Source of the DNA: Leucocoprinus leucothites
Taxonomy: Eukaryota; Basidiomycota; Agaricomycetes; Agaricales; Agaricaceae
Direction: 5' to 3'
Assembly (NCBI GenBank): GCA_013368445.1
Contig: JAACJO010000028.1
Span: 1-64,000, forward strand
Length of the DNA: 64,000 nt
The notes beneath the pieces are model-generated. The model was not told the DNA's origin and did no database searches. It saw only the letters and a program-made list of their open reading frames with translations. Shown in pieces: positions 22,608 to 35,533 of this stretch (position 1 is the stretch's first letter; the number at the start of each line of letters is the position of its first letter). The position numbers and the translations under genes are program-made.

Positions 22608-25600
22608 AAATTACCAGCAACTGATTTGTCAGCGAGGGGTGGGAGCCAGAGGCTGGTGCCAAAGGCAGGGGGGACCTAACATGAGGGTCTGAGGAGGGTC
22701 TGATGGGTCTAATGGGCAGGGTCTCTATAGTCCAGGAGGCCTAAGCAGGGTTTGATTGGTCTAAATTAGCAGTGTGGTAAGTAAGGGTCCAATAATAAAG
22801 GGAGAAGAAATTTTGAGGTTTATCAGCTTAGTCAGGATTGGTCAGTCTTGGTCAGGAAAGCACAGCATTAGTCAGAACTGACAAAGCATGACAAAGCAAT
22901 GGGCCATTATATTATGGTGGCTCTGTGTTGGTGGGTGGGAACCCCATCATCACTGGCTGATGGCTGGTGATGGCTGGTGATGGGCATTACTGGAGGTGTT
23001 GGCTGGCCTCTGGTGAGCACTGTATGCGCTTTCCAGCGCTTAAAGACGCGTTTTAGCGCGGGAAACTGGCTGAGAGGTGGGATGTGTTAGGATTGCGTGC
23101 GTCAACGGGCGCTTAATTGTACGACAAGCGCGAGAACCTACATCATGCCTGGCTCATAGCTGGGAGCTCTGGGGTGGGGTTTAAGTGCAGGAGAGCCAGA
23201 GCTAATAGCTGGGAGAGGGGTGAATAACTATATTATGGAGAACTAGCAGAACTACCATAGCTGAGATGTGCTCAGGTTGTGCGCAAATGGGCACTTAAAT
23301 GTGTGACAAGCACTTAAATGTAAATGATGTCAGGGAGCTCTGGGGTGAGCTTTGAGTGCAGAAGAGCCATCAGTGGCTCACTGAGCCAGAGCTGATAGCT
23401 GAGAGAAGGCTGTCTTCTGTTGCGAAAGTACTAGATGCTCTAACAAAGCACCCTATGGGCTTGCCCTTAGTGAGCATGAGAACCTTTCCAACGATTGCTT
23501 TCAGACTATTCAAGGATTGATTATATCATGGATCAGTACCTATAGTTATGATCCGATCATTATGTCTTAGTATATTCCACAATATGTAGTATGACAGTAT
23601 ATGATATCCGTATAGTAATAGTTAGTTGGAATGACTCAGTATCAAGCCAACTATGAGTCAAGATGACCTGTATGACTAGTAATGAGTTAGAACGACTCAG
23701 ACACAGTCAGAGTGATTATGATACCACAGTATGAGTCGATAGTATACAGTAATTTCTATGACTCAGTAGACATTGTAGAAACATATAAAATACAGACTAG
23801 AATTCAGTGGTAGAATAAGTTTTACCAATCTTATTGTGTACAACTAAACAACTATCATCATCATTGCTTCACTCAATCTCAACATTCTACATAACTTTGC
23901 CCAGCTACTGTTCTACACTGATTACTCGCTATTACAACCGACTGAACTAGTGTTCTTACAAAGTGAGTGTGTCATAGCTTGCTCAGCCACTTCACATTAT
24001 GCTGTGTAGCAGCAATTACTGTTTCAACATCCTCAACCAATGCTAAGTAAAAAATGCCCTCAGAGCTGGATAGCTGAGATGTGTTTATGTTGTGCATAGA
24101 TGGGCACTTAAATATGTGACAAGTGCAAGAATGTGAATGATGGCTGGCACTATCTTATAGCAGGGAGCTCTGGGGGAGTGTAGGAGATTCAGAGCTGATA
24201 ACTGAGAGAAGGGTGTCCAGTTTGTTCTCAGCCTAAACTAAATAAATATATTATATGGGAAACTGGCTCAGAACTGGATAGCTGAGTATATTGCGCATGA
24301 ACGGGCGCTTATTTATATGACAAGCGCGAGAATCTGGATGATGGCTGGCACTAACTCATAGCTTAGAGCTCTGATATGGCTTCTGATAGTTGAGAGAAGG
24401 CTGGCCTCAACTCAGGCTAAATAAATATATTATGATCAACTGGCTTGGAACTGGCTGAACTATTATAGCTGAGATGTATACATGCTTGGGCACTCAAATA
24501 CTTGACCAGCACAAGAATCTAGCTGATGGTTGACAGTTCTGGGGAATTTAAAGTCCCTCACTGGGAAACACTCAGTCCAGAGAGATCAGTTGTAGCTTAG
24601 ACATAGCTGGGAATTAATATTGGTATCTAGAGATAGAGAAGCTCAAAGTCAGAGTTTGACTACAGATTATATAGTATATAAATATCTAAGTCAAGGGCTG
24701 AGCATGGATGTCAGTTATTGGACTTTCAGTATCTGACCTGGGTTATGAAAAGAGAGAATTGATGTAAAGGATGCTGATGTTGACTGGATAGCTGGAATGG
24801 AAGAACCAGATAGCCAAGCCAGCTATTGACAGCTGACTTACATCTCAGCCTCAACTTCTGTGTAACCTGAGTTTTAGATGAAGAGGACAACAATAAGGAA
24901 GAGTAGAGGCCAGATAGGATGCAGAATGCATAACTGAGTTGAATACCAGGCAGAGAAAATAGAGTACAATGGAAGTTTGCTAAATATAAGATAAATTAAA
25001 GTACAAGAATATTTACTAAGTCTGGTAACATAGTTGAGAAATCTTTCAAGGCATGGGCAGAGTCCATGCCAGGTAGACAATTGTGGCTTTACTTAGGAGT
25101 TGTATTAAAAGAGCTCAATGTAGAGTGAGCAGAGTAGTATTGGAGTGTAAACAAGAGGGGTACAGAAATGTTGACTACAAATTTATATACCATAGAAACA
25201 ATAGACTGAGTTCAAACTCAGAATAAATTACAAGGATAATCTAACAAGTTGTATTTACAACAATATCCATAGTGTGACTATGAATTAGATTGTGCTTTGA
25301 AACACAGATTTACTATTGCAGTTCACAGCGTGCCAAAGGCATGCGAAACAACCTCGTCTCAATATTCCCTGAAACTGATGATGGCGCTGAGTCAGATTTA
25401 GTCATGCTGACAAATTGCTGAGGTCAGCTTGACTAAGCATCTTTATCTTTGTCAGCAGTGCCCAGTAACTCTGGCACTCAAAGGTACAGGAAACTGATTG
25501 ATGGGGCCTCCCATGGCCCAAATGGTGGCTGTTAGTGTTGATGGGTGTTGCACCCTGGCTTTTGGTAGGTATCTTGCACACTTTTCAGTGTGTAGATGTA

Positions 25601-27250
25601 TGTTTTAACATGAGAAATCGGGCCCTGAGGTGACATGGGCAAAATGTCCGCACATACAAGTGCTTAAACGCACATCAACTGCAAGAAACTAACTGATGGC
25701 TGAAGCACACTGCATCATTGAGCACTTATTTGTACATCAACCACGAGAAAGCCATATGATGACCTGGCTGGGGCACCTCTATGCACATGAGAAACTGTGT
25801 GACCTTAGGTCATAGGCTGTATATGTGATACTGTACGCACGCATGGGCGCTTAAATGCTCGATTAGCGCGAGAAAATAGCTGATGGTTAAATCATGCACA
25901 CTCTGCTCACCCAAAGAGGGGGGGAATGTATGGGAATGAGGGGGCCTTAGGGGGCATGATTTATGTTTTGCACACTGAGTGTTTTTATTTCAGTTCAATC
26001 TCTGTGATGAATAGCTGGCTACACTCTAACCGTGCGAGACGGGCGCTTAAACACCCGATGAGCGCGAGAAAGTAGATCAAAAGAGCCCATGTTGTGTTGG
26101 TATGTGTGCCAGAAAGCCAGTGATCCCACAAATAATTTAGTGAAGGGTTGGTGGCTGTGGTGAGTGGGGATGTAGGTGTGAGCATGACAGCATGCATCTG
26201 TTGTTGGTTCTGACCCAAGTGGGTAGATATATTGTTAGATGTGTTGGGTATGGGTAGATTTCACCAAGGAAAATTGTAGATACATGGCAGTATCTGATGT
26301 TGAAGGGACTCAATGTGGGGTGACATGGTGATATTGGAGGGCAAATAAGCAGGGTACAAGAATTTAGACTATGAGATTATACACCATAAGCATAATAGAA
26401 TATATTTAAACTCGGAATAAATCATGAGGATAATCCTCAGATTGCTATTCTAACATCTGAATCTATGGCCCTATGAGTATCTATGAAGCTCTAATAAATA
26501 AAAGTGAGTAGCAATTATCACTACATGAGGTGCTTTTGAAAAGGAAAGATAAATCCTAATTATTAGTGGTGGAAAGATGAGTAGAGAGAGGGGTTGATAT
26601 GGTCTCTAAAACCCACATTGTTACTCTAATAAATGTAACTCATAAATAGAGAGTAATTTGGAGCATGGATTGTGATTTTATCGGATTTTTAGGAGATGAG
26701 GAAGAGGAGGAATGAAATTGACAAGATAAGCAAACATTAAAAAGTGCGGACTTCTGTTGGTTGAATGGTGGGTACTAATTTGGTATTGTGACTGTAATTC
26801 CAAGTGCGAAATATATATAGCAAGGATTAGATGGAAACAAAAGGGATGCTGGGAGGAATGGTGAGTGTAAGCAGCAGCTTTGGATGGGGGATATGCAAAG
26901 TATGAGAGGGCAAGTGGACTTACAAATTAAGATCTACACAAAGAAGCTCACCCTGCTCCCAAGGCATGGGCAAAGTCCATGCCAGGTGAACAACAGAGTT
27001 TCAAATTAGCAATTATTCCATGGTTCATTTAATTAAATTTAAATTTAAGTTATAGAGGGGACACTCATGTTTGAACCAATGTGTTGCTGTTGGGACAGTG
27101 TTGGTCTCACAGAAGGTGCCAACCAACCAAAACTCTTCCTCACTGAGTAAAGTTGTCAACTCCTAGCTCTGCCAATCCTCATGTTACGGGCTCAGGGGCA
27201 GTGTTTTGAAACTCAGGTTTATTTAACATAATACACCTGTGCCATAGGCA
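22608..27250. mobile_element. Unclassified 4.6-kb insert with repeated hairpins
   Basis: This sequence separates RT from RNase H of element F. Both edges carry TAAAAA (22605-22610 and 27255-27260), which may be a duplication or chance. It has no coding potential. It holds about ten copies of a unit GGGCGCTTAA...AAGCGCGAGAA that can fold as a hairpin, and copies of GGAGCTCTGGGG. Two related arms (about 25050-25320 and 26290-27000) share a GGCATGGGCARAGTCCATGCC palindrome. It also carries a possible solo LTR. I cannot assign it to LTR, Helitron or TIR classes. Confidence 0.5.
23418..23989 (+). repeat. Possible solo LTR in the insert
   Basis: The stretch starts TGTTGCGAAAG, ends CTCAGCCA and has CTTC on both sides (23414-23417, 23990-23993). 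It differs in texture (ATGACTCAGT-rich, with TATAAAA) from the hairpin-rich sequence around it. A 4-bp match can occur by chance, and there is no second copy to compare. Confidence 0.35.
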
Positions 27251-27261
27251 TGGATAAAAAA

Positions 27262-28497
27262 ACTCGTTATATTTGAATGGGGACCAGTTCAACAGGAAGC
27301 ACAGGATCATCTCAAGAACCTGATTCAAGAATGTGTACATAGTAGGAATCCTAAGTTCCCTAGTACACAGCCTAATGCATTAGCAGTAGATACTTCATGG
27401 TGTGCAGTAGGATACTATATCTATCAGTGCAACAAAGAGGACCCAAAGAAGATTCATTATGTTAAGTTCAATTTGCTACTGATGGATCTGCAACAACATG
27501 TCACAAGCTGGTCCTCTAGAACGGCTGAAGGTTTGGACTTAGTAATATTTTCATGAACTCTTATCCGCTTTCACCTATTGGTTACATCAGTTCTATCGGT
27601 CTTTCACCTTCAGATTTAATCTGATGTCTTCCATTTTATTAATTCATACTGCCTTGTTGAAATTTTCTGACAATCATTTAATAGTAAATTTTATACTTTC
27701 TAGCCTTGTCAAATTTGCGGACTCCACTTTGATTATTTCTCCATTTACTACTTTGCTTGTTTTCCTTATCCAATTCTATATTCTGCATTGTATATAAGTA
27801 GTACGATTTTGTACTTGGATTCCTCAGTCTGATAATCAACTTAGCGATACGCTACTTTCCTCTGCTCTCTGTTTGTCCTCTACTCTCTCATCTTGTCTGA
27901 AATCCAGGTCAAGCATCAGTAGTTGGCACAACACATAAGTTGAGGCCACAACCCACTCCCACATCTGACAACTGGCTCCTGCCTTCCCTCTGTCATACCT
28001 CTGTTCAACCGGTCTTAGACATCGGCTCACTAACCGTAGTGTTTGCACACTTAACACAACAGCATTACTCTCAGCTAAAACATGAATTGTGTGGTCTGTT
28101 AAGAGCATTGCAAGCAGAAACATATTTATTGACAGGGTGTAGAAACTTGATAGTGGAAACAGATGCTAAGTATCTAATGGGCATGTTAAATAACCTGGGA
28201 AAGATGCCTAATGCCACTATTAACAGATGGGTAGATTATATTAGAACAAACTTCTTTTTCAACTTAGTACATAAGAAAGGGAAGACCTTTGGACCAGATG
28301 GGCTTTTGCAAAGGAAGTGGTACCCTGGTGACCCAGTAGAGGATGCTTTTGATGAAGGATCAGATGATGATAGGGGGGACATCACAGTAATCAGAGATGA
28401 CCCTAACAATGAAGATCCACTCTCTCTTGAAAGCTTCTATGATGAAATTGATACTCATGAAGGTTATTACTTGTCAGTAATGAGCAATGAACCTATT
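27262..28497 (+). pseudogene. RNase H of element F, split by solo LTR A3
   Basis: The frame resumes with VIFEWGPVQQEAQDHL and NALAVDTSWCAVGYYIYQCN. It breaks at 27498 by an LTR and continues at 28057 with YSQLKHELCGLLRALQ and NLIVETDAKYLMGMLNN, ending in GKTFGPDGLLQRKW. Catalytic acidic residues (AVDTSW, KHEL and VETDAK) are visible. Joining across the LTR and removing one CAACA keeps the frame, so the reading frame was intact when A3 inserted. Confidence 0.85.
27499..28056 (+). mobile_element. Solo LTR, family A copy 3
   Basis: 558 bp, TGTCACAAGC...CACTTAACA, flanked by CAACA at 27494-27498 and 28057-28061. Inserted in the RNase H coding sequence of element F. Confidence 0.93.
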
Positions 28498-28533
28498 TAA
28501 GAGACCACTCGCAAAGCTGCCAAGTATGACTTA

Positions 28534-29199
28534 GTGAAAAGGACAGAATGGAGTAAGGATAATAAGTATCCAGATCCAGTTAAGGTCTTTCTTGAAGCCA
28601 CAACTGACTTAGAAAGAGAGAGCAATGAGGAAGAGACATTCATGAATGAAGATGAAGACAATGAACTAGAAGATGATGTAGTCACTTATGAGAATAGGCA
28701 CTCAGAGTGTGCACTCATGCTTGATAATTGTCTCAACAAGATAAGGAACTATTTAGCAAATAAGCCAGAAAAAGGTGACCTGACTTCAATGACTAGTGAA
28801 GAAGCTAAGTTCATGAGGGCAGTATCACATTTCTGGTTAGATGAATCTGATGGTAAACTCTATAGAAAAACTGGTAGCCATCAGTATCCACAATTAGTGA
28901 TACCAATAGAATACAGAATGAAGATGTTGAAGACATGTCATGATGACATGGGACACAGGGGAGCTTTTGCTACTGCTTGATTACTGCAACAAAGGTTTTG
29001 GTGGCTGGAGATAGAAGAGGACACTACTTGGCATGTCAAGTTGTGCCACCTTTGCCAAGTATGTCAAAAGATGGCTCTTGAAATGCCACCTGTAGTGACA
29101 CACACCTCTTCAATATTTCAAGTACTATATGCAGACATAGTACACATGACTCCACCATCAAATGGGTATAGCTACATTGTACATAGTAGATGTGCACTC
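28534..29199 (+). pseudogene. Integrase of element F, N-terminal half
   Basis: Contains the integrase zinc-binding region (CHDDMGHRGAFAT with the preceding helix, then CHLCQVCQ) and the start of the catalytic core, VLYADIVHMTPPSNGY, with the first catalytic Asp. A TGA after GAFATA breaks it. Element B is inserted directly afterwards. Confidence 0.8.
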
Positions 29200-29804
29200 T
29201 GTCATGACCCAATGCTTCCAACTGGCCTGGCTGGTAATATCTTACTTAGAATCTTTTTATGCATGTTTTGTTTTCTATCTCATCTCTTCAGCTTGCTTCC
29301 ACTTCATTTGCTCCACTCTTCTTCTTTGCCCTTTGTCTTCTTGTGCATTGTATTTGGACTTTCCCATGTCATGTCATGTTCCATTCCCCTTGTCATTTTT
29401 AGTTCCCTTCCAATGTCTCAGATATTCTTATCTTCTAGCCTTTCCAAATCATTGGATAATAATTATCCTCTTATCCTTTTTCTGCAATATCTTTGTTTTC
29501 CTACTAACCAACCCTATCCACTATATCATATATAAGTAGTCAAACTTGTACCATATTCCTCAGTCTGATAATCAACTAAGTCATGTGTTACTACTTTGTC
29601 TGACCCCCACCCTCTCCTTGCCCTCCCATCTCTATCTGTTTCCAAAATCTGGGTCAGTGTCAGTAGTAGCACAACACATAAGTTGAGGCCAAGACCCACT
29701 CCCATGTTCAACAACCAGATCAGTCATCTCTGCTCCTCTGTCCTAGACACCTGGTCTTGAGCATTGGCTCCATCCCCTGTCCTTTAGTAACCCAGTTCTT
29801 GACA
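29200..29804 (+). repeat. 5' LTR of element B
   Basis: 605 bp with TG...CA ends, followed by GTATTATCAGAC, which resembles the tRNA-iMet-type primer site TGGTATCAGAGC (tentative). Confidence 0.93.
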
Positions 29805-29871
29805 GTATTATCAGACTTTGCCTTGCTACTGTTACATCATCCCTCTGCTCTCTTCTCTCATCTTTGTTATG

Positions 29872-31465
29872 ACAAACACCTGCACCACAGCAAGGCATCA
29901 GCCTGCTGCCACCACATCTACCACTCAGGAGCCAAAATGCTCCAACTCTGTCCCAGCTACCCTGGCTGAAAGCTCTACTTGCAGCTCCAGAAATAATTGT
30001 ATTCCTAGTTGTATCCACTGTTCATGTCATCTAAATCCCAATTTGCCTTCAACTCCCCAGCCCTCTCAAATCCCTCATCCTACTCATCTATTGCCTCACC
30101 ATCATGACACTTGTCCTCCTAGTACTCCTGCACCTCCCAGCAGTATGCCACCCAATTGGGATCCATCCAGTCCTTCAGAACTGGGTGATGAGGATGGTCT
30201 CAACTATGTTGATCCTCCCCACCAGGATGATGAGAACAACAATTGGGAAGATATCAAAGATCACCTTGGTAGCCCTGAGGATCCTGATGACCCCAACAAC
30301 AATGACCCAGATGACAATGACTCATCCTCTTCCTCATCCAACAACTTACCCACTCCTCTACCTTATCCTCATTGTGGTGATTGCTTTGAGGGTTGCCTAG
30401 CTGATGCACTATCCTGGCTTGCTGACAACCTTGACCATCATCCTCAACCTAATGCAGCTCCTGTCAATAAAGCTCACCTACTGGATATGTTCAGCAGAAC
30501 AGACCTGGACAAGCTCAATACCTTCCTCATCCAATGTTGTCTCTATTTCTGCACCAACCTGACCCAGGTCCAGAAGGATAGCCAAAAGGTCAACTTTGCA
30601 ATGACCTACCTCACTGGTGTAGCTCTAGACTGGTTTGAGGTTGCCCTCACTCAGGAGGAGCAAGGTGTCTTCCATGATTGGATTATGGATTGGGATGCTT
30701 TTACCTGTGAGCTCCCACATGCACTTTGGGGTTGCCAATCCGAAATCAGAAGCAGCTAAACTTCTTGATAACCTGCAGATGAAAATGGGTGATAAGATCA
30801 TGACTTACAACATTGACTTCATGAAGTATGCTGCACAGCTTGGCTGGGGTGATGAGGTCCTCTGCAATTGCTACTATATGGGTCTCCCTAATTGCATTCA
30901 GGACCCAATCAGTGTCCACAAACAGGGTAAACCCAGCACCTTCCAGGAGATGCTCCATATGCCTATGCTCATTGATGGTTGCTATTGGGAATGCAATTGC
31001 AAACAAGCCCATGCCCATGCCATGGAAAAGGATCTTGCCAAGTGCAAGCAATCCAAACCCTCTAACTCTTCAAATAATCCTCAGCCTAATCCCCAGTGCA
31101 GCTCTGCATCACAACCATCTAACTTTAATCAGAGCAACAGCAACAGCAACAGCAGCAGCAGCAACAGCAACAATAATCACAATACCTCTCAGGCCCCCTC
31201 CAAATCTACTACCCCCACTCCATCTACCTCTAACCAGCAACACTCTTTGACCTGTCCAGCAAAACTGAATATTTTTGATAAGCTAAGCAAGGACAGCAAA
31301 TTGACTCCCAAAGAGCGCAAATGCCATATCAATGAAGACCTCTGCTTATTCTGCAGTGGTAAAGGTCACAAGGTTGACCAATGTCACAGGAAGCAGAATA
31401 GGGCCAAGATCCACAAGGTTGAAGTGGCTCTGGCCAAGGACTCTGAAAAGAGTTTGGGAAAATAG
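29872..31465 (+). pseudogene. Gag of element B
   Basis: The first frame (29872-30759) begins with a Thr/Pro/Ser-rich leader and an acidic Asn/Asp stretch. It then enters capsid with FSRTDLDKLNTFLIQC and TYLTGVALDWFEVAL. A frameshift near 30700 moves it to the frame ending at 31465, with an Asn/Ser tract (CAG/CAA repeats at about 31134-31170) and the zinc knuckle CLFCSGKGHKVDQC. One frameshift is the main lesion. Confidence 0.85.
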
Positions 31466-31609
31466 AGAGCAGCCCTCAGGACTCCACATAGACTGAGGGT
31501 CACATTAAGCTCATCTGTGCACCAGAGAGTCTCCTCTACCTCAATGCATCCGCTCTTTCCAATCCCAATTCCCTTCCTGTTTCACTTTCTTCTTTAATTT
31601 GTTCATCTG

Positions 31610-31929
31610 ATAATATCCAATGGCTCCCTTTCAGTGCTCTCATCAACTCTAGCTCTACTCATTGCTTTATTGATTCTGATTTCACTCACACCCATTCCCT
31701 TCCAACCTCTCCTATTCCTCTGATTGAGCTTTGCCTATTTGATGGATTGTTGAATAGTTTTATTACTGAACTAGTGAATCTTCCTGTGATTTTTCCTACT
31801 GGTGAATCTATGACTCTTGACCTATATGTCACCTGGCTCGACTCTTCCTGCTCTGTGGTTCTTGGACACAACTGGCTCACCCACTACAATCCATTGATTG
31901 ACTGGGCTTCAAGCAGTATTACATTCTGA
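31610..31929 (+). pseudogene. Aspartic protease of element B
   Basis: Reads [16 protein letters not shown] and [20 protein letters not shown]. The family form has DSG at the active site; here it reads NSS, so the catalytic Asp and Gly are both changed. Element E shows the same pair of changes. Confidence 0.8.
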
Positions 31930-31935
31930 TCACAT

Positions 31936-34820
31936 TTGCCAGATACTCCCACCCCTTCTGTTTGCATTGCATCTGCTTCTATGGTGGTTCCTGCATCATC
32001 ACCCGATCCTAGCCCAATGGCTAATGCCCTTCCTCTGGATTCATCACTATCTGGGACCCCTTCATCCACTTCTGATTCTGTTCCTGCACGTCCTCATATT
32101 TTGCTCATCAATGCTCCTGCTTTTATTCACACTTCACATCTTCCTGGCTCAGTAAATTTCCATCTCAACTTGAACTCAACATCTGCTTCCACTGGCTTGG
32201 CTCATGTATCTGATGATTCAGCAGACCTCTCTAATGTGCCCAGTGAATATCATGAATTTGCCAACATCTTCAGCAAGGCTTGTGCTGATACTCTTGCCCC
32301 ACATCACCCTTATGACTTCAAGATCAACCTGGAAGAAGGTGCTCAACCTCCTGTTGGCACCATCTACTCCCTTTCTCCATATGAGCTTGAGGCTCTCTGC
32401 GAGTTCATTGATGAGCACATCAACATTGGATTTATCTGTCCCACTTCTTTGCCTCATGGCACACCCATTCTCTTCATTTGGAAGAAAGACAGTTCACTTC
32501 AACTTTGTGTCGACTTCCATGGGCTCAATTGGCTTACCAAAAAGGATTGTTATCCACTTCTGCTCATTTCCAACCTCCTTGACTCTCCCCACAAAGCCTG
32601 CATTTACACCAAGATTGACCTCTGCCATGCCTACCACCTTGTCTGCATCGCTGAAGGTGATGAATGGAAGACAGCCTTCAGGACCCTCTATGGCTCCTTC
32701 AAGTGGCTTGTCATGCCATTCAGTCTTACCAATGCACCCACAGCCTTCCAGCAGTTTATGAACAACATCTTCTCTGACCTCCTCAATGTCTGTGTGATGG
32801 TCTATCTTGACAATATTCTCATCTACTCCAACAATCTTGACTCACACAGTAAACATATATGAGACATCCTGAAGCAGCTCTGCAAGCATGGCTTATATGC
32901 TAAAGTGGATAAATGCAAATTCCATTCTGACTCTGTTGAGTACCTCAGATACATCCTCTCTCCAGCTGGTCTCAAAATGTCAGAAGACAAAATCAAGGCT
33001 ATCCAAGAGTGGCCTGAACCTAAGAAGATCAAGGACATACAGTCCTTCCTAGGTTTCACAAACTTCTATTGATGCTTCATTTACAACTATTCTGACATTG
33101 TTGTCCTGCTTATGTACCTGACCTGCAAATTGGCTAAGTGGAACTTTGATAACAAATGTTGTGAAGCCTTCAACTCTCTCAAGGAAGCATTCACCACAGC
33201 CCCTATCCTTACTCATTGGATTCCTGACTCCCAGATCATCATTGAGACTGATGCCTCTGATTATGCCCTAGCTGCCATCCTGTCCATTGTGATGGATGAC
33301 AATGAAGTTCACCCTATTGCCTTCCATTCCCATACCTTCAACATGGCTGAGTCCAACTATGATACTCATGACAAGGAGCTCCTAGCTATCTTTGAGGCTT
33401 TCTGCATCTGGCAGCATTACCTTGAAGGGGCCTCTCTTCCTATCAATGTGGTTACCAATCACAAAAATCTTGAATACTTCTGCACCACTAAGATCCTCAC
33501 CTATTGACAGGCTTGCTGGTCCGAGTTCCTCTCCCAGTTCAACCTCATTATCCATTTCTGACCTGGCTGACTCAGAACTAAACCCAATGCTCTCACTAGA
33601 TGATGTGACATCTACCCTAAAGGGGGAATAATGGCTATGTGTCAGTCAATCCACACAATTTTCGACCTGTCTTCACTCATAAACAACTCTCAGCTTCTGT
33701 TTGAGCTACTTATTTTTCCACTCCTTCCCTTCACACAGCCACCATATTAGATCTTGAAAACCTCCACTCTGACATCCTTACCTTGCTTCCACAGGATCTG
33801 ATCACTTCAACCCACATTTTCTCACCTGAAGGTCACTAGTCAGTTGACTCCACTGGCTTCCTAAGACTTGATGGCAGAATCTATGTACCTGATGTCAACA
33901 ATCTTTGACTCCAAGTCCTTCAGTATAAACATGATCACATCCTCTCTGGCCATTTCAGACAGAACAAGACTCTGGAGCTCATCCAATGTGAGTACACTTG
34001 GCCAAATATCCGATCTGAGGTCAAGGATTTCTGCAAATCATGCATCACTTGTATGCAATCCAAATCTCAGTGTCATAAGCCCTATGGAAATCTCAAGCAG
34101 CTTCCTATTCCTGAACACCCTTTGAATTCAATCTCTATGGACTTCATTGAAAAACTCCTGACCTCTTCTGGCTTTGACTCTATCCTTGTAGTCATCAACT
34201 GACTCTCCAAACAGGCTATCTTCATTCTGACCCATGACACCATTACTTCCACAGAACTGGCTCAGCTCTTTGTCATTCACATATTCTCCAAGCACAGTAT
34301 TCTCTCTCATGTCACATCTGATTATGGTTCAGAGTTCATGTTCCACTTTTTCTGATCCCTTGGCAAGGCTCTGGACATGTGCCTACATTTCACTTCAGGT
34401 TATCACCCTGAAGGCAACAGACAGATGGAATGTACCAACCAGACTTTGGAGCAATATCTTTGCATTTACTGCAATTACCAGCAAGACAACTGGTCAGACC
34501 TCCTTCCACTCACAGAATTCACCTACAATAATGCCCCCAGTGCTACCACCAGAATCTCTCCCTTCTTCACCAACAAGAGTTACCACCCCAACCTCACAGT
34601 CTATCTGGAGCATGATATTGCATCAGCCCATACCTGCAACTTCACAGTCAATCTCAATGATCTGCATACCACACTCAAAGCTGAAATATCCAAGGCACAA
34701 AAACAGTATCAACAATCTGCAGATGCAAGACAGTTACCAGCTCCTGACTTCCAGATCAGCCAGAAAGTCTTCATGAAAGCTCAGTTCTTCTGCACCACTT
34801 GCCCCTCCAAGAAACTTTCC
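31936..34820 (+). pseudogene. RT-RNase H-integrase of element B
   Basis: RT (about 32250-33070) has GTIYSLSPYELEALCEFIDE, FRTLYGSFKWLVMPFSLTNA and MVYLDNILIYS (YLDN instead of YLDD, 32803-32814). RNase H has IIIETDASDYALAAIL (about 33240) and the HDKELLAIFEAF helix. Integrase follows with frame changes (about 33880-34370), then FTSGYHPEGNRQMECTNQTL, including the catalytic Glu, and the conserved SPFFTNKSYHPN region. Multiple stops (for example 32862, 33507) inactivate it. Confidence 0.9.
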
Positions 34821-35265
34821 AAATGTTACCCTGGTCCATATGAAATCATCACTCAGCCTGGCTCTCACTCATTCACCCTTCACCTTCCTGATTCCATGTG
34901 CACTGTTCACCCTGTCTTCCATGTGTCTATGCTCAAGCCATCCACACCCAACACCTTTCCCAATCATACAGAACCAGCTCCTGCACCTGTTGTCATCAAT
35001 GGTGAACTGGAATATGAAATCAACTGCATTGTTGACTCTAAAATCGATCACTGTTGTGCTTGTAAACTCCTATACAAGGTCATTTGGTCAGGTTACAAGG
35101 ATAATAAATAAGAATTGTCTTGGCTACCCACAACTGAGCTTGCACATGCAGCCGAACTTGTTGCTGGTTTCCACACTGCTTATCCTGACACGCCTGGTCC
35201 ACTTCTGCTATCCTAGACTCCATATTGGCTTGCATTATTCCTTGCATCTCTTCTCTCTGGACTAA
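34821..35265 (+). pseudogene. Integrase C-terminus and chromodomain of element B
   Basis: GPYEIITQPGSHSFTLHLPD and VHPVFHVSMLKPS are the GPY/F-type end of integrase. A chromodomain follows: EYEINCIVDSKIDHC, LLYKVIWSGYKDN, then after a stop at 35109 LSWLPTTELAHAAELV. Chromodomains direct chromovirus integration to histone-marked heterochromatin. Confidence 0.85.
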
Positions 35266-35533
35266 CTTCCTTCTGTTGAGTACTTCTACCATGAACTTTT
35301 CTCCACTGATTATTCTTATCTTCAATCCTAGTTATCCTGTATTGCAGTTCAGCTACATGGACTTAACAATTCTTATCTTGACATCTTTCTATCCAATCTC
35401 TATATTAGGCTCAATTTTTTCACACTTCAAAGCACAGGCAAGAGCATCACATTCAACACAGCTACCAACAGCAAGTCCAATATACAGCAAGATACAATGT
35501 CCAACAAGAAAACCACTATGACAAAACAGCCAA

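Noticed and set aside
28534..29199. Element F integrase as a free-standing host gene
   Set aside because: It continues RNase H upstream and the catalytic core after element B; it is part of pol.
31134..31172. CAG/CAA repeat as a microsatellite locus of interest
   Set aside because: It encodes the Asn/Ser tract usual in this Gag family.
34234..34776. 180-codon ORF in element B integrase
   Set aside because: Off-frame reading of integrase; the true frame downstream is 34377-35111.
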